The notes beneath the pieces were generated by a model. That model had not been told where the DNA came from, ran no database searches, and saw only the letters and a list, made by a program, of their open reading frames with translations. Source: Heterocephalus glaber (lineage: Eukaryota > Chordata > Mammalia > Rodentia > Bathyergidae). Taken from it: a stretch of DNA of 64,000 nucleotides. The translations under genes were made by a program, and so were the position numbers. Below are positions 36,390 through 48,676 of the stretch, piece after piece. The stretch is taken from positions 11,685,800-11,749,799 of the forward strand of contig NW_004624795.1 of assembly GCF_000247695.1 (NCBI RefSeq), written 5' to 3'. The number at the start of each line of letters is the position of its first letter. Within the stretch, counting starts at the first letter, position 1.

Positions 36390-36850
36390 TTTTGTCTGAA
36401 TAGGCCCCTATGTTCCCATAATTTATAGTGGTAAGTAATCTTATTTGCAAAGCAAGCCCTTACACTTATAAAAAACAAGTTAATTGACTTGCATAAAAAT
36501 CAAACATGTAAAAGTTTTCCATCTTAACACAAACAGCACACTGAGCCCATTTGTACAATAGCTATGATGCAGCACAGCCCGTGTCTGGACTACCTGGACG
36601 GGCCTCTTTCATAACCCAGAATGGAATCTTAAACCCTGACAAGGCCGCATACCGATGGGAGTTACTGAATTTAGAGTGAGTCACTCAACTAATTATACGA
36701 CGTTTTATTTTTTTCCTTGTGTCAATAAACAAACTTGGGCCTGACTTCTGACACGAAGTCCTAGAAGCCAATTAAGAGGCGTTCCCAATATATTACAGGG
36801 TCTACAAACAAGGATGGCTTTTCTTGGAAGAGCGAACATCATGTTTCTTT
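36390..36850. promoter_or_regulatory. Repeat-free AT-rich block, candidate distal enhancer
   Basis: About 460 bases contain no recognisable transposon but many TAAT/ATTA cores and other developmental motifs: CATAATTTATAG, TTATTTGCAAAG (octamer-like), GTTAATTGAC, ACTAATTATACGACG and CCAATTAAG. The composition resembles a conserved non-coding element. It lies about 25 kb after NOG. Inference from motif density only. Confidence 0.35.
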
Positions 36851-37259
36851 TAATGAGTGTGAAAATATATGAGTTTCTTAATCACTGGCAACTTCGATGG
36901 AGTTTGTCTGAGACAGGAAAATCACTGACTCCCAGCTCAGGAATGAACAGGGGCCAGATTTTTGAAGAGGTTTTTACCATGAGATGCTCTGGTGAGAGAC
37001 CACTGGGAAGACAGCATCCAGTGGTGATGTGACAAAGAGTTGGTGACCTGTGTCTACTCCAGGTCCCCAAGAAAGGCAGGGAAAGATTTATTGTGCCTGA
37101 GTCTTCTGTAGAAAGTGGTGAGACCTCACTGTACTGGCGTGGGCACTACCTGATAAACCGGAAACACACACTGCAAAGTTTGTTTCAATGTCACCTGATT
37201 ATCCCCACTGTCTGCTACCCAAAGAGCCCATTTCACAGGGAAGGGGAAAGGGAGAGAAA

Positions 37260-37425
37260 CTAATTTTATTAAGTGCCCATTATGCACCGGGTACCCTTCC
37301 AAGTAAGCTACCAGCAAGATGTTGAGATGATTGAGCCCGATTTACAGATGTGAAAGGAATGAGTTAGCCAAAGTCACACAGTAAGTTAGTGGCAGAGGCA
37401 AGGTCAGTGCTACTCTGCTCAGCTC
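37260..37425 (+). repeat. MIR SINE remnant
   Basis: 'attaagtgcccattatgcaccgggtacccttcc...cccgatttacagatgtgaaaggaatgagttagccaaagtcacacagtaagttagtggcagaggcaagg' matches MIR. Confidence 0.85.
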
Positions 37426-37544
37426 TGTTCCTTACACACTTCTCCGGGTGGAGCAGGTACAACCACACCCAGAACTCTGGAACTCAGGATCAGGCATTAT
37501 CTGAGACACCCACTTTTGCTGGAGAAGGGCTGCACCCACCCACC

Positions 37545-37905
37545 AAGGCCTACTGAATCCCTACTGTGTGCCAGGAACCTTGTGAGGACCTACAGCTACC
37601 AGGTGTGTAATGTGATTTCACAGGAGGCAGAAGAAATGTGTGCTCTGTGGAGATCCTCACAAAGGAGGGGCATCCAATTCAGCTGGGTAGTGAGGCACAG
37701 AGGTGGGGTGACAGTTAGGAGCTACTTTAAAGAGGAAATGATGCTGGCAGACCGCAGACCGGTAGGGAAGAGCATCCAGTTGATGAACCAGCATGAACAA
37801 AGGCATGAGTAGGAGAGCAAAGTACACCCCCATCAAGCCCCTGCACTGCATTCAAAGGGAGTTGGCACATGGGGCTGCATTTGGCCAATGTCAGAAATGT
37901 GACAG
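37545..37905 (+). repeat. Old CR1-clade LINE remnant (L2/L3 type)
   Basis: 'tgaatccctactgtgtgccaggaacc' at the start and 'gaacaaaggcatgagtaggagagcaaagt' near the end fit this class. Confidence 0.5.
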
Positions 37906-38119
37906 GAGCAGAACAGGACAGGTGGGGAGACTTAGTGGGGTTCTCAGCCCTCAACTAGACTGAGCTGGTCATGCCTTGGGCTGAGACAGACGGTTGACAA
38001 AAATGAAACCTAAACTTAGAAGGTGGGGCGGCACCTGGGACCACAGCATAAGGAACAATGCCCCCATGTAGCTCCACAGGGGGTTCAGGGCAGGGGGTTC
38101 TGTGGCTGGTCGGCCTGAT

Positions 38120-38275
38120 CCCCAGTGCGGGCTTGGTGTGACCCCGGGCAAGAAACTTAACATCTCTATGCCTCAGTTTCTCCTCTACAAAATAGGATAA
38201 GGCTCACTGGGAGACTTAAGTTCATGTAAAACTCTTAGAACAGGCCCTGGAAAACAAAAAAGTGCGTAATAAACA
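38120..38275 (+). repeat. MIR SINE remnant
   Basis: 'ccccgggcaagaaacttaacatctctatgcctcagtttctcctctacaaaataggataa' matches the MIR head region. Confidence 0.75.
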
Positions 38276-38639
38276 TAAGACCCTGAGGAGTTCTCATTCG
38301 AGGCACCCCCATAGGTGTTGTCACCTTGGAAAATTTCTAAACCTCTCAGTCACACAGGACCTCTGGGCCCTTGGTCCATAGTAGGTGCTCGGTGGATAGA
38401 AGCTGTCCCTGCTCTTGTTTTACTGTCTCTGAAGCAAGGATGCCCTGCCTTTCTGGTGGAGCGGGAGTCATAGCCACTGTCCCCCCGCCACGACCTGTCC
38501 GGGCAACCTGACATGCCACCCAGGAGGGCAAGACAAATGGACTTGCCACCTACACGGAGTACACGTGTGCACCGAGGGCACACAGCCCAGCTCGTTAGCA
38601 CAACAGGGCTCCCTTCTTTCCAGTGCTGCTTCTCAGATC

Positions 38640-38790
38640 TGTATGTGCTTTGCTCCGAGTGGAGGTCCCCGTTATTTATGTTTGGAAAATGCATTCGGGG
38701 CAGTTCCCAGAAGCACTTACAGAGCTCTTATTTAATTGCTACTTTATAAACTCGCTGCTCCAAAGAGTGAGCGATTGATGGCCTGGCCTG
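38640..38790. promoter_or_regulatory. Small repeat-free block, possible regulatory element
   Basis: 'cccgttatttatgtttggaaaatgcattcgg' and 'cttatttaattgctactttataaactcgctgctcc' form an AT-rich island in GC-richer DNA, with homeodomain-like and forkhead-like cores. Weak inference. Confidence 0.22.
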
Positions 38791-38958
38791 GCACCTGGAG
38801 TGGCCTTGCTGCAAATGCTTTTCCGAGAACAGCCTGGGAGCCGGAGACCCATGAGTCTAAGGCCCCGTGCAGCCCTGGCCTGCATCCAACTCCAGAGGGC
38901 CCTACAGGACCCGTCACCCTAATCCCCAGCTTTGGGACAGCAGCAGCTGTTGGTGTGG

Positions 38959-38959
<1 letters not shown>

Positions 38960-38998
<39 letters not shown>
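38960..38998 (+). repeat. (CA)n microsatellite
   Basis: About 19 uninterrupted CA units. The 185-codon frame across it is an artefact of the repeat. Confidence 0.96.
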
Positions 38999-39002
<4 letters not shown>

Positions 39003-39194
39003 ACTTGCAAAGACCCTTCATCAGCTCAGGGTCAAGGGTGCTGGAGCATGCAGGAAGAGGAGAGGCCTGGTTACTTGTCCTCCACCCTCTCTTTCCATAG
39101 GCCTGTAAAACCCAGCTCTGAGCATGAAGCAGGCCACAGACACAGGCCAAGGGGTGCTCGGGTCTTGCGAGCCCATCTGTCATTTGCCTGGCTC

Positions 39195-39415
39195 CGATGC
39201 CTCAAGGTCAGACAAGCCTGGGTTTGTATCCCCAGACCCCACATTCAAAGCACATTATTTCACCTCCCTGAGCCTTGGTTTCCTACCTTGTAAAGTGTAG
39301 TTTATAGCTTCCATTTTTCAGTGTCATTGAGAGAATGAGATGAAGTTATCATTGTGCTGCTCTTGGAATGTAGAAGTAGAGGATCAATAAATGTTATTTA
39401 TTGGATTCCTATAGC
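39195..39415 (+). repeat. MIR SINE remnant
   Basis: 'agcctgggtttgtatccccag...atttcacctccctgagccttggtttcctaccttgtaaagtg...gagagaatgagatgaagttatc' follows the MIRb consensus. Confidence 0.75.
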
Positions 39416-39879
39416 CACAGAAATAAAGGATGAAGTGCCTACATGAAGTGCTCCTAAACTCATTAAGGCTAAACTTCCCACCCAGATGAAATATGGGCCT
39501 TTATACTTATCCCTTCTATGTATGCAGTCACTGTGCAAAGACAAGCTATAAGGTTCGATGCTTTCCCAAAAGCATTTTGCAGGCTTTCTCCCAAATGACC
39601 TCCATGATCCAACAAGTTTTGGATTCTGAGCCTCATTTTACAGACAGAAAGCTGAGGTTTATGTCAGCAGGGTGACTATTAGTCAATCAGTTTCTGCCTT
39701 CATATCTTGGTTGCTTTCCTTCATACCATGCTACTTAGCTTGCCTGCAGTGAGTTCAAGGTCCACGGTCCACTCCTGTGCTCATACTAGTGCACAGTCAT
39801 CTCCAACAGTGAACAGGGCAGACCTGCAAAGCCAACAGGATTCAGTGTACACGACAGCTGTGGCTTCCGAGTTTAGCTC

Positions 39880-40247
39880 CTAGTGCACATCACTGTTTGC
39901 ACCTTATTCTCTGCTGGGTCACTGCCTATGGGAGAAGCCAACTGTCATGTCACAAAGACACTCAGGGAGCTCAAGAGGAGGACCTTGTGATGAAAACTGA
40001 GATCTTCTGCCAAAAGCCAGGGTTGATTTTCCAGCCACAGAGCAAACTATCTCAAAATCTCCAAAAATCAAGACCTCCATCTCCTCCTGGCTACAAACTC
40101 ACAAGAGATCCCAAAGCTAAAACCATCCAGCCAAGTTGTGCCTAAATACCCGACCCACTGAAACTGAGAGGTGATGAATGTTTGATATTTTAAGCTGATA
40201 ACTTAGGGAGCCAGTTTGTTATGCAGCAACAGCTAGCTAATACATCG
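39880..40247 (+). mobile_element. MLT1-like MaLR LTR
   Basis: The end 'gaatgtttgatattttaagctgataacttagggagccagtttgttatgcagcaacagctagctaataca' is a close relative of the MLT1 LTR terminus. The 5' part is degraded. Confidence 0.7.
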
Positions 40248-40574
40248 TTTCTCTCACCTTTGCCTTAGCTGAGCTTGAATCTAACTCCCCTTCCTACTTG
40301 AACCTCCATAACACATGGACTTTAGACTACATTGGCACTGTCATTGTTACATGTGATTGTGTTTTTGTTGTTGTTGGATGATTTTATTCTACCATTTGTC
40401 TGGAGAGAGAGAGAAGGACAGAAAGAGAATACATTCCCCAGATTCAGGCCATGCTATCATTACTGTATGTGTGCAGCCCCCTCAAATAAAGACCCTAATA
40501 ACCCAAGCTTTTCCAAGAGCAGGTGACTAGTACATATTTGAACATTTCAAGACCAAGACTTATTAGTCTTTCTC

Positions 40575-41120
40575 CTTGCTCCCCTGTCTGTGTCTTCAGC
40601 TTACTATTTCCACTTGGACTATAGTAATGGTCTCCTACCCACACACCCCCCAACTACTGTCACACAAATACCATCATTTTTTTTAATCTCCTCTAAAAGC
40701 TTTTTGCTGTATTTTGGTTCCTTTGCAAGAGAGAACCAAGTTCACAGCATGCCCTGCAAGACCCTTCCTGATTGGCTTCCACTTGCCGTTCCTCACCACT
40801 GAATTGTTTATTGGTCTCTGAGTGCAGCCTTGGCCCTAACCATGCTTTGTGTCTGGAAGGCTTTCCCTGCTTTGTCCTCTGGCAAACTTCTACTCATCCT
40901 TCAAAAGCCAACCCAATCACTGGTGTCTTGAAATCTTCTTCCCATTCCTCCAAGCGGACTTCATTCCCTTCTGAGCTCCTGGCTCTATCTGTCTGATAAC
41001 ACTGAACACATTGTTGGAATTACATATTCATCTGCCTCCCCTGCTACACTGAGAACCCCTAGAGTTCTATTCATTTTTGTTCTGTTGGCTTCTAGTTCAG
41101 GAGTTGGCATGTGGTGGCTG
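40575..41120 (+). repeat. L2 LINE 3' region
   Basis: 'ggactatagtaatggtctcctacc', 'gcaagacccttcctgattggcttccacttgcc', 'gtctggaaggctttccctgc' and 'acttctactcatccttcaaaagccaacccaa' match L2 in order. Confidence 0.85.
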
Positions 41121-41584
41121 CTCAATGAAAATTCATTGACTGAGAAAGTTTGGTGGGGGGCCACATTCATTGAGCAAGCCAGCATGTATGCAGCTCACTG
41201 GCATGGTGTTGGGCACACAGAAGGCATGTCGGAAACGCCAAGGCGGTGCCTTTTCTTCTTAGGGGCGGGCCTTGTTTGTTTAATTGTGGCCTCATGGCTT
41301 CTTCAAGCACATCCAGAAATTCACAGAACGGTCTGACTTTTCGCTTGTCTTAAACTCTCCCTGAACTCTGTGGTCTGCTGATCCCCCTCATCTTTGTCCC
41401 TGCCAGGTCTCCTGGAATCTTTGTGCTTTTCTTTTGTAAACTCAACTCATGAGTTTCATAAAGTCATGTAAATGTAGCATTTACCTTTAGCTGTCCTCTG
41501 TTCCTTGAATCCTGCAGAATTCATTCACTTGTTCACTTGCTCATTACAGAGAGCAGAGCTTGAGACCCACCATACAGCGTCACT

Positions 41585-41722
41585 GCCAGGGTCCAGATTC
41601 CCTAGCAAGCTTTGGGTCCCTGAGCAAGTGACTCAGTCACCACATTTGTAAAGTGGGGCTATGACAGTCCCTATTTCCCAAGGGTGTTACAGGGATTGTG
41701 AGAGGTGTTGTAGCTCTTTGAT
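41585..41722 (+). repeat. MIR SINE remnant
   Basis: 'ccctgagcaagtgactcagtcaccacatttgtaaagtggggctatgacagtccctatttcccaagggtgttacagggattgtgag' matches MIR. Confidence 0.8.
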
Positions 41723-42120
41723 CAGTGTTTAGTCATTCAACAAACATTCCTTTAGTACCCGTACGGGTGAAGCACTGTTAGATGCTGAAGAGAGCCATAC
41801 AAGCTCCCTGCATGCTGAATTTCACAGATCAGAGTCGGGAAAAGATACATATGGTTACAGATAAGGCCACCTAAGTACTACAGTGGAGACATGTCCTGCA
41901 TGGTTTGCCAGGAACAAAGAGGAAGGAGTGAATACGTGCGCTGATGAGGACATCTGAATATGCCTCACTGAAGAAGTGACAGTTCACTGGGTGCACAAGA
42001 CTCCAGGCCAGAAAGCCACGTGGGAAAAAGGAGAAGTGAGATAGTACATGGCATGCTCAGGGAACTCAAGAGTGGTGATGGCCACTGAGTAATGACAGTG
42101 GAGGGGTGGCTGCAGACATC
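41723..42120 (+). repeat. Old CR1-clade LINE remnant (L2/L3 type)
   Basis: 'tcattcaacaaacattcctttagtacccgtacgggtgaagcactgttagatgctgaagag' begins the element. Later blocks such as 'catggcatgctcagggaactcaag' and 'gagtaatgacagtggaggggtggctg' fit this class. Confidence 0.55.
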
Positions 42121-42329
42121 TAGACTTGGAGGGCCTTAGACAGCATGCTACTTAGATGCCAGGCATGAGGAGAAACAGGCGTTTGAGGACCTGCCACCCT
42201 TCCCATGCACTTAAGAAAACTTGCTTTGGCTATAATTAGCTTGGTGGCTACTGCAATAGTCCTGGCAACACGTGAAGAATGAAGATAGGGAAAATGAGGG
42301 CACACATTTTAAAGGCACTTAGAGCAGGA

Positions 42330-42505
42330 GCTTCATGTGCTTTGTCTCTAAAAGGCCACGTAACAAATAGTTCAGGTTTTGCAGGCCATCCCATGTACCC
42401 CAACTTCTCAGTTCTGCAGATGTATTCCAATCAAATTTTACTTCAACAGGGATCTGCAGGCCAGATTTGACCCATAGGCCATGGTTTGCCACCTCCTGAT
42501 TTAGA
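42330..42505 (+). mobile_element. Non-autonomous hAT-type DNA transposon, internally deleted
   Basis: 'aaaaggccacgtaacaaatagttcaggttttgcaggccatcccatgt' and 'ccagatttgacccataggccatggtttgccacctcctg' match the two ends of a common mammalian hAT-type element. I do not recall the family name with confidence. Confidence 0.6.
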
Positions 42506-43054
42506 GGATGATTGGATAGGAATTGTCATCCATCCAGCATGGTTAGAGAAAATACAGGAAGAGGAGAGTAAGGAATTCCAAGAATCTCAACTGGTCCCAG
42601 GGTCTACTACCCTGCCTGCTTCCCAGGTGACCTAGCACTATTCCACATCAAGTTATTATTTTCTTTAAAAATGTAAGGATAGGGAGACAGTAAACCCCTC
42701 TGTATTGGACTCTTGGCTCTCAAGAGCTGATGCCCTGTAGGACTCCTGATCCTGCTCCAATCTTTGGATAGACTAGAGAGTAATTGTGAAATATTGACCC
42801 ACAGTCTAACCTTACAGATTGCCTGGCTGTGCCTTTCCAACACAGGCCCTCTCCAGGCCTGGAGGAAAAGCCAGCGCAACCGCTGCCCAGCTGAGCTCCG
42901 CAGCCGGGAAAATGCTGACCCAGAGGGCAGGCAGCACACACACACTGCAGCCAGACTATTTGGATTCGAGCAATAACAGATTGCTGGAAAACGGCAAGCG
43001 AATCCAATCTGGGGAAGTCCTAAGTCCCAAGAAACCTGGCTATTTAAAGAAATC

Positions 43055-43170
43055 CTGACGATTTTGTAAGCCACACTCTGTACCCCAACTTCTCCATTCT
43101 GTCCTTGCAAAAGCAGTCCTGGACGAGTTGCAAACAAATGAGTGTGACTGTGTTCCAATAAAACTAATAT
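43055..43170 (+). mobile_element. Fragment of the same hAT-type family
   Basis: 'ttttgtaagccacactctgtaccccaacttctccattctg...gtgtgactgtgttccaataaaact' matches the middle of that element, including the TGTTCCAATAAAACT landmark. It is on the same strand as the copy at 42.3 kb. Confidence 0.6.
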
Positions 43171-44224
43171 AGATAATTCGAGAGGAAAGTTATAGCCCTC
43201 TACGCTGTTGGTGGGAACACGAATTGATGCAAAACTTTTGAAGGTGCTTTGGTTATAGCTTTCAAACTCTTAAAATATCCCTTGATTAGCATTGTCAATT
43301 CTGGGACTCTAAACACCTGGAAATGCTTATAAATATATAAGCTCCAGGCTACCTACTTGGCAGCATTTATTGTAGTAGTAGATTAAAATTCTAAGTTCCT
43401 CCTTAAGGAAATGACTAAACTATGGTCCATTCATAGTACGAATATTATACAACTATCACAAGTTTGTGATAGATTTGTAAGGGCTGACACAAATGTCCCT
43501 GGTTAATTGTCAAGGTTGAAAAAAAATCACAGTAAAATGTAAGTGATTTCAGTTTTGGAAAATAACCTTATAGGTACCAAAGTAAATATATAAAAGCTCA
43601 GCAGGGCCAGGATGAGGGTCAAGCAAGTTGGGTGCCAAAGGGGTGAAATCTAAGGAGATTCTCAGTCTCAGGTTCTTAGAAGAGTCAACTTTGCACTGTA
43701 CAATCTGAGAGTCAAGGTCTCCTTAAATTCTGTATTCTGAGGCATATAAAAACATTTGGAGCTGATACACTGGTTATCTGTGGAGAGAAGTATTGAGGGA
43801 TGGCACACAGGAAAGTGCATCCAGTACTTTGATGACATTCAAGAATATCCATAGTCGCACTTTACCGTAGTTGCTGCTTCCAGGGCAGCAAGAAGTGTGG
43901 AGCTGTGCAGTCAGGGCCAGTGTGGCAAGAGCACCAACGAGGATACTATTAAGTCGGCAGCTTCTTTCTGAGGTCCAGGCTGAGGGAGCGGCCCTATCTA
44001 GGACTGGTAGTCTTGTGTCAAGGGGAAAAGAACAACAAGAAACTCATGGAATGGCACTGAACTTCTGCCCAAGCAGGACATGTTTCCCTTCTGCCCACAT
44101 TCCACGGCCACTGGAATGGTCATTCCTGAAGGAATAGGGCGGGAAGTACTCTCTTCTCCCTGCAAGTGGCATGACTCAGAGTCCTGCAGAAAGGCACTAT
44201 GAATATTTTTTGAACAAATAATTT
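43171..44224. other. Gene-free flank
   Basis: 'gctgttggtgggaacacgaattgatgc...' (43203-43600) resembles a degraded L1 3' ORF2 segment, but I cannot define its ends. No gene. Confidence 0.4.
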
Positions 44225-44630
44225 AATCTGCCAGTAGTGACTGTATCAGCCAGCTTTCTGTCATTATAACAAAATATCTGAGATAATTAACATAAAGAGA
44301 AAAGATTTATTTTGGCTTTGTTGTGCAGGTACCAGTTTGTGATCAACTGATTCATTGTTTGGGGTCTATGCTGAAGTAGCTCATCATGGTGGGAATGCAT
44401 GGCAGAGTCAACTGCTCACCTCATGGCCATGGAGCAAAAGAGGAAGAGAGCAGAGTTGGCATTCCCAGTTCCCGTGGATGGGACACCCCACTGATCTAAG
44501 GACCTCTCATGAGTCCCAGCCTCCCGAGCATTCCACCACTTCCCAATTATACCACCCTGGGTACCAAACGTTTAACATGTCACCCTTTGGGTTCATTCAA
44601 CACCCAAGCTATAGCAGAGCTCAAGTCCCT
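44225..44630 (-). mobile_element. MaLR-type LTR, reverse orientation
   Basis: 'gtatcagccagctttctgtcattataacaaaatatctgagataattaac', 'agatttattttggctttg', 'gtagctcatcatggtggg', 'caactgctcacctcatggccatgga' and 'tttgggttcattcaacacc' are reverse MaLR LTR blocks in order. The 149-codon frame across it is not a gene. Confidence 0.7.
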
Positions 44631-44869
44631 GATCGTGTTCTTGTTCAAACAGTAAAGGCCAAGGGAGGAATGTGTATGTCCACTAATACAGCTCTCCTTC
44701 ACAGTGTTTCCAGGATGAGGCTTAATTATAAGGGAATATTTGACAGCAAGCACTGGGGCCCATTACCACCTGGAACCCCAGTAGAGTTTATTGGTGAGGA
44801 ATGAGAGAAGATAGGTATGCAATGGCATGGGCCATATACCCGTGATCATAGCCACTCAGGAAAGTACCC

Positions 44870-45010
44870 TTTCCTCCATTGCACTGAGTGCTAACTGAGG
44901 TAAGAGACTGAAGAACTTGTCCAAGATTACACAACTGCTCAGTGGCTAAGCTGCAATTTCCCACCAGGCTGTGTCTACCTCTATGCCATGTCCAGTGCTC
45001 CTCCAAAGGA
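44870..45010 (+). repeat. MIR SINE remnant
   Basis: 'taactgaggtaagagactgaagaacttgtccaagattacacaactgctcagtggctaagctgcaatttc' matches the MIR core. Confidence 0.75.
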
Positions 45011-45060
45011 GACTGGCAACATAGAGGTAATACTGTGGGTGGGCCATCAGTCCTCAGTGG

Positions 45061-45062
<2 letters not shown>

Positions 45063-45109
<47 letters not shown>

Positions 45110-45110
45110 C
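45063..45110 (+). repeat. (GT)n microsatellite with GCGC end
   Basis: About 18 GT units run into GCGCGCGTGTGCGC, a strongly Z-DNA-prone alternation. Confidence 0.95.
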
Positions 45111-47859
45111 GCTCATGCACATGTGTTCCAGAAAGAGATCAGCCAGTTGACAGGTTTGGCCCTTATCAAGAGACCTGTCAAGCAATTTCAGTATAAGCCA
45201 GAACAACTCACCCCAAATCACTGATATTGACAAAAGGGCAGGAAGGGGTGCACAGGTACTGAGCACTCTCTAGACCAAAGAGGGAAAACCTGACCATGAG
45301 CCCCAGCTATGTCTCATATTAGTTCTTTATAAACAAACCCAGTATGTGTCTAAATCTCTCCACAGGACTGTATTTACATCTGCAAAATGGGAATGGGAAT
45401 ATCAGCCTCAAAGATTTTCCGGAAAGATTCAGGGAAACAATACAAGTCCAGTTTCCTAGCACTGGGAAACTCACAGGTTCCCGCCCGGCCCCGATTTTCT
45501 GCTAAGATTGCCTGAGACTTCATCGATGCCTTATAAATCCACCCCACTTCCCCATCACTGTTCATGGTCATCTCAGAGCTGTTCTGTCTTGATGTCTCCT
45601 ATGATTGGTAAGCAGAAGCCCCCAACATGACCATTTGGCCGGACCAAGAATACAGCAAAATGGATTAAGTTTTCCTAAGAGATTCCAGATGTCAAGCTCG
45701 AACAACCAAGAATAGCAGAACATCTTTGAATTATCAGATGCTTTGGCCTGATTACTATTTGGGGAGACTCCTTCCTGCTGCTCTCTTCTTTCATTCCCCA
45801 AAAATAGTCGTGGGTGTCCTTGAGCAGTCTCCTGACTAGTGACGAAGGGCCCCAGCGGAATGTGAACAGCAGCACATCTGAGGCTTTGTAGGTGGTGGGC
45901 ATCTCTGAAGTATAGGTCTGGGCTCAGTGTGTGGCCTGTTTTTCAGACTGACCTGTGTGCAGAGCACGGTCTCAGTGCTGATGGGAAGAGCACATTGAAC
46001 CTGGGCCCTCAAGTACCATGGTCTTTTGAAGGAGAGACTTGGATAAGTGAACAGAGATATAAATGCTTTTGTCTGCTATCCCTTTTCTGAGAAAAAATGG
46101 AGGGCCAATATATTTTGGTCAGAAGCAACCAGAGGCAGATGAGTGGTCTCCATTGCTCTGTGGGTGACAGTGGGGTCATTCGTGCCTAAGAGGAAGTGAG
46201 TATTTGACGCCCATTCTGATTGCCATTGTTGGCAGCATCTTGGCTGTATTTCACTCCTGCTTAGAAAGAGTTGAGCTTCCCACCATGAAAGGGCTTAGCT
46301 GTGGGAGATGTTGGTCCCCAGCCCTGGCTGGGAGGCACTGTGCTGCAGTGTCTGATGGGCAGAAATGGCCTCATTCTTTCTCCCCCTGTGTCTTGTAAAT
46401 GTGATACTCTCTCTGCACCTGTACGTAAAGCTAAGAAATAATACAACCGAGCCCTGAGGAACTGCTATCAAGGCAGCCTGCCAGCCCCTGGCTAACTGGG
46501 AGACTCAGCACCCTATCCAGGCCAATTCATTCCTAGAATGGACATTTGTCCCCATGGCAGCACCTGGATAAGGCCACTGAGCAACTCCTGCTACTGACAC
46601 CCTCTGACACACCTGTCTGCCCCTGTCTTTCCCAAACCTAGATCCCCAGCCTTTCTCTTATGAGTATCCTTGATTCTTCCGGTATATATTTTTTCACTTA
46701 ATCACTATCTGTTGCTTGTCGTTAAGGAATACCATGGTGCTATGTGGGATGGTGGGTATCAATGTATGTATGTGTGTGTGTATGTGTGTGTGTATGTGTC
46801 TGGCTATAGTTGTGTTTTATGCCGCAAAAGCTGGAATCATGTCTTGGTCTCCCCATCTCACCCCATCTACCTCCCCAGCTCCTAACCCTTCCTTATAGTC
46901 CCCTGAGGTCCCGAAGTCCCAAGGTGGGTAGAAAACACCTGTGAGCCCAAGACCCTCCTTAGAAGGCCAGGCAGATCTGCTGCAGCATGCTGGGGAAGGA
47001 ATGGAAGAAGCTACAAGAGGGGAAAACAGGAGGGGATTTCTGGGGCTGAGGGGCCAGGCTACATGTCAGTACATCCCACAAAAGACCTCAAGCTGGTCGC
47101 CTTCCAGGGTGGGCAGGAGGACTCCTTCTGTTACCAGGCCCCGAGTCCACTGCTCTTGGCTGTCATGGTGGGAGGTCAGGAAGAGGGTCCCAGCAGTCCT
47201 TGAAGAGGCCTCTTAGCTCAGAACAGCCAGGGGTGGGCCCAGGCAGAGTGATAAAGGAGATGAGCAACATAGCTGGCATTTACTACTGAAACACAAGGGC
47301 AAATATTTGGCCAAGTGTTTATTTGCTAGTGGAACTTTTTAAATGGTTGAATGGAGCCCAAGTGTCAGCATGGGGAGTCTGATTCAAAACAAACCGGAGA
47401 AGCATCTCTCCCCGGTTGTGAACTTGGAGAATTTTTGTTTCTTTGGATCTGGAACCCAGCAGGCTCTGTCCCTCAACTCCAAAAGGGGGCAGAAGGCCTC
47501 AGCCTGGCCGCTCTTCTCATCCTGTAGCTGGTGAGACAAAGGCCTTCAGAGATCCTAGATAAAACCAGGTTCTGATTCACTCTGGGCCCAAGGCCGAGCT
47601 CGGGGCAAGAGCAGGACATTCTCCATGCCCCTGGGAGCGTCGCTGAGGAGCGTGAAGAGGACAGAACTGAGCATCACTCTGCTGACTGCTGACGCCTGCA
47701 GAACCGGACCTTCTGTCTGTCCTTCTCCCTTTCCTACTTGTCCCTCTGCTTCCCAAGTCCAGCGCCTATGAAGTGTTTGTCTCCTACAATGAATTCTGCA
47801 AAGCGGGGGTGGGGAACAGTGAGACTCAATTTGCCGTAGTGTCTCCATCTCTTCTGCCC
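45111..47859. other. Gene-free flank
   Basis: It contains a MIR-like piece near 45360-45445 and a TG/TA patch at 46763-46799. No gene, RNA or large repeat was recognised. Confidence 0.45.
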
Positions 47860-48090
47860 CAGAAGAAAGCTACTCAGCTCCTCCTGAATCCCTGCCCTGT
47901 GCTGGCCCCATGCCTGGCATTTCCTCCATTTCTCATCCACGTTCATTTCTCCAGTGGGGAGATTGTCACCCTCCCTTTACAGGTGAGTAACCTGAGGCTC
48001 AAAGGCATGTGGCAGTTCACTGGAAGCCACCAAGTTAAAAGGTGGCAGGACAAGGTAGTGACCAATCAGACTCTGTAGTCTGTACTCTGT
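47860..48090 (+). repeat. MIR SINE remnant
   Basis: 'gaatccctgccctgtgctggccccatgcctggc...ggagattgtcaccctccctttacaggtgagtaacctgaggctcaaaggcatgtggcagttcactgg' matches MIR. Confidence 0.75.
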
Positions 48091-48629
48091 TCTCTGCCCT
48101 CCTCCTGCATTCCCCCAGGTGTCACAGACAGCCATTGTGTTGGACACCCGGGACCAAGCAGCAAGCCTGCAAACATCAGGGGAGAAGGCACACAGGGACC
48201 TGACCTCCCCATCCCAGCCCTGGCTCCCTAGCCAGCAGGCTCCAAAGCCCAGGACACTGCAGGAGCACAATGAGGGCTCAGCCACAGTTGCCACCTGCTC
48301 CTCAAATTCATCCTGCTCAAGAAAATAGGCCAAAAGAGAGGAGAAAGCTTAGACCTCCACCCCGAAATTTGCCCTGTTGCTCCCTGGGAACATTCCTCCC
48401 TCCCTGCTTCCTTCCTCTCCCCCTCCTGTATTCCCACCTGGGCTTCAGAGGCCCCAGACTTAGGTGCAGATCCTGGGTCACATAGGAACAATTAAATATC
48501 ATCTTTGAACTTCGCGACCCCACCACTAAATGAGAAGAATCTTACCTCCAAGCAGTATGATTATTAACCTAGCATTCAACACCAGCACAAAGTAGTGGCC
48601 CAAAACATGCTACTCTCCCCTCACCACGT

Positions 48630-48638
48630 ACACGCGCG

Positions 48639-48673
<35 letters not shown>
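48630..48673 (+). repeat. (CA)n microsatellite with CG interruptions
   Basis: CACGCGCGCACG is followed by about 15 CA units. Confidence 0.95.

Positions 48674-48676
<3 letters not shown>

Noticed and set aside
38736..39293. 185-codon frame across a CA repeat
   Set aside because: It depends on the (CA)n tract, which translates as a Thr-His repeat.
42607..43158. 183-codon minus-strand frame
   Set aside because: It runs through a hAT-type fragment and unrelated flank. No domain, and no splice or start signals that I trust.
44355..44804. 149-codon frame
   Set aside because: It lies mainly inside a reverse MaLR-type LTR.
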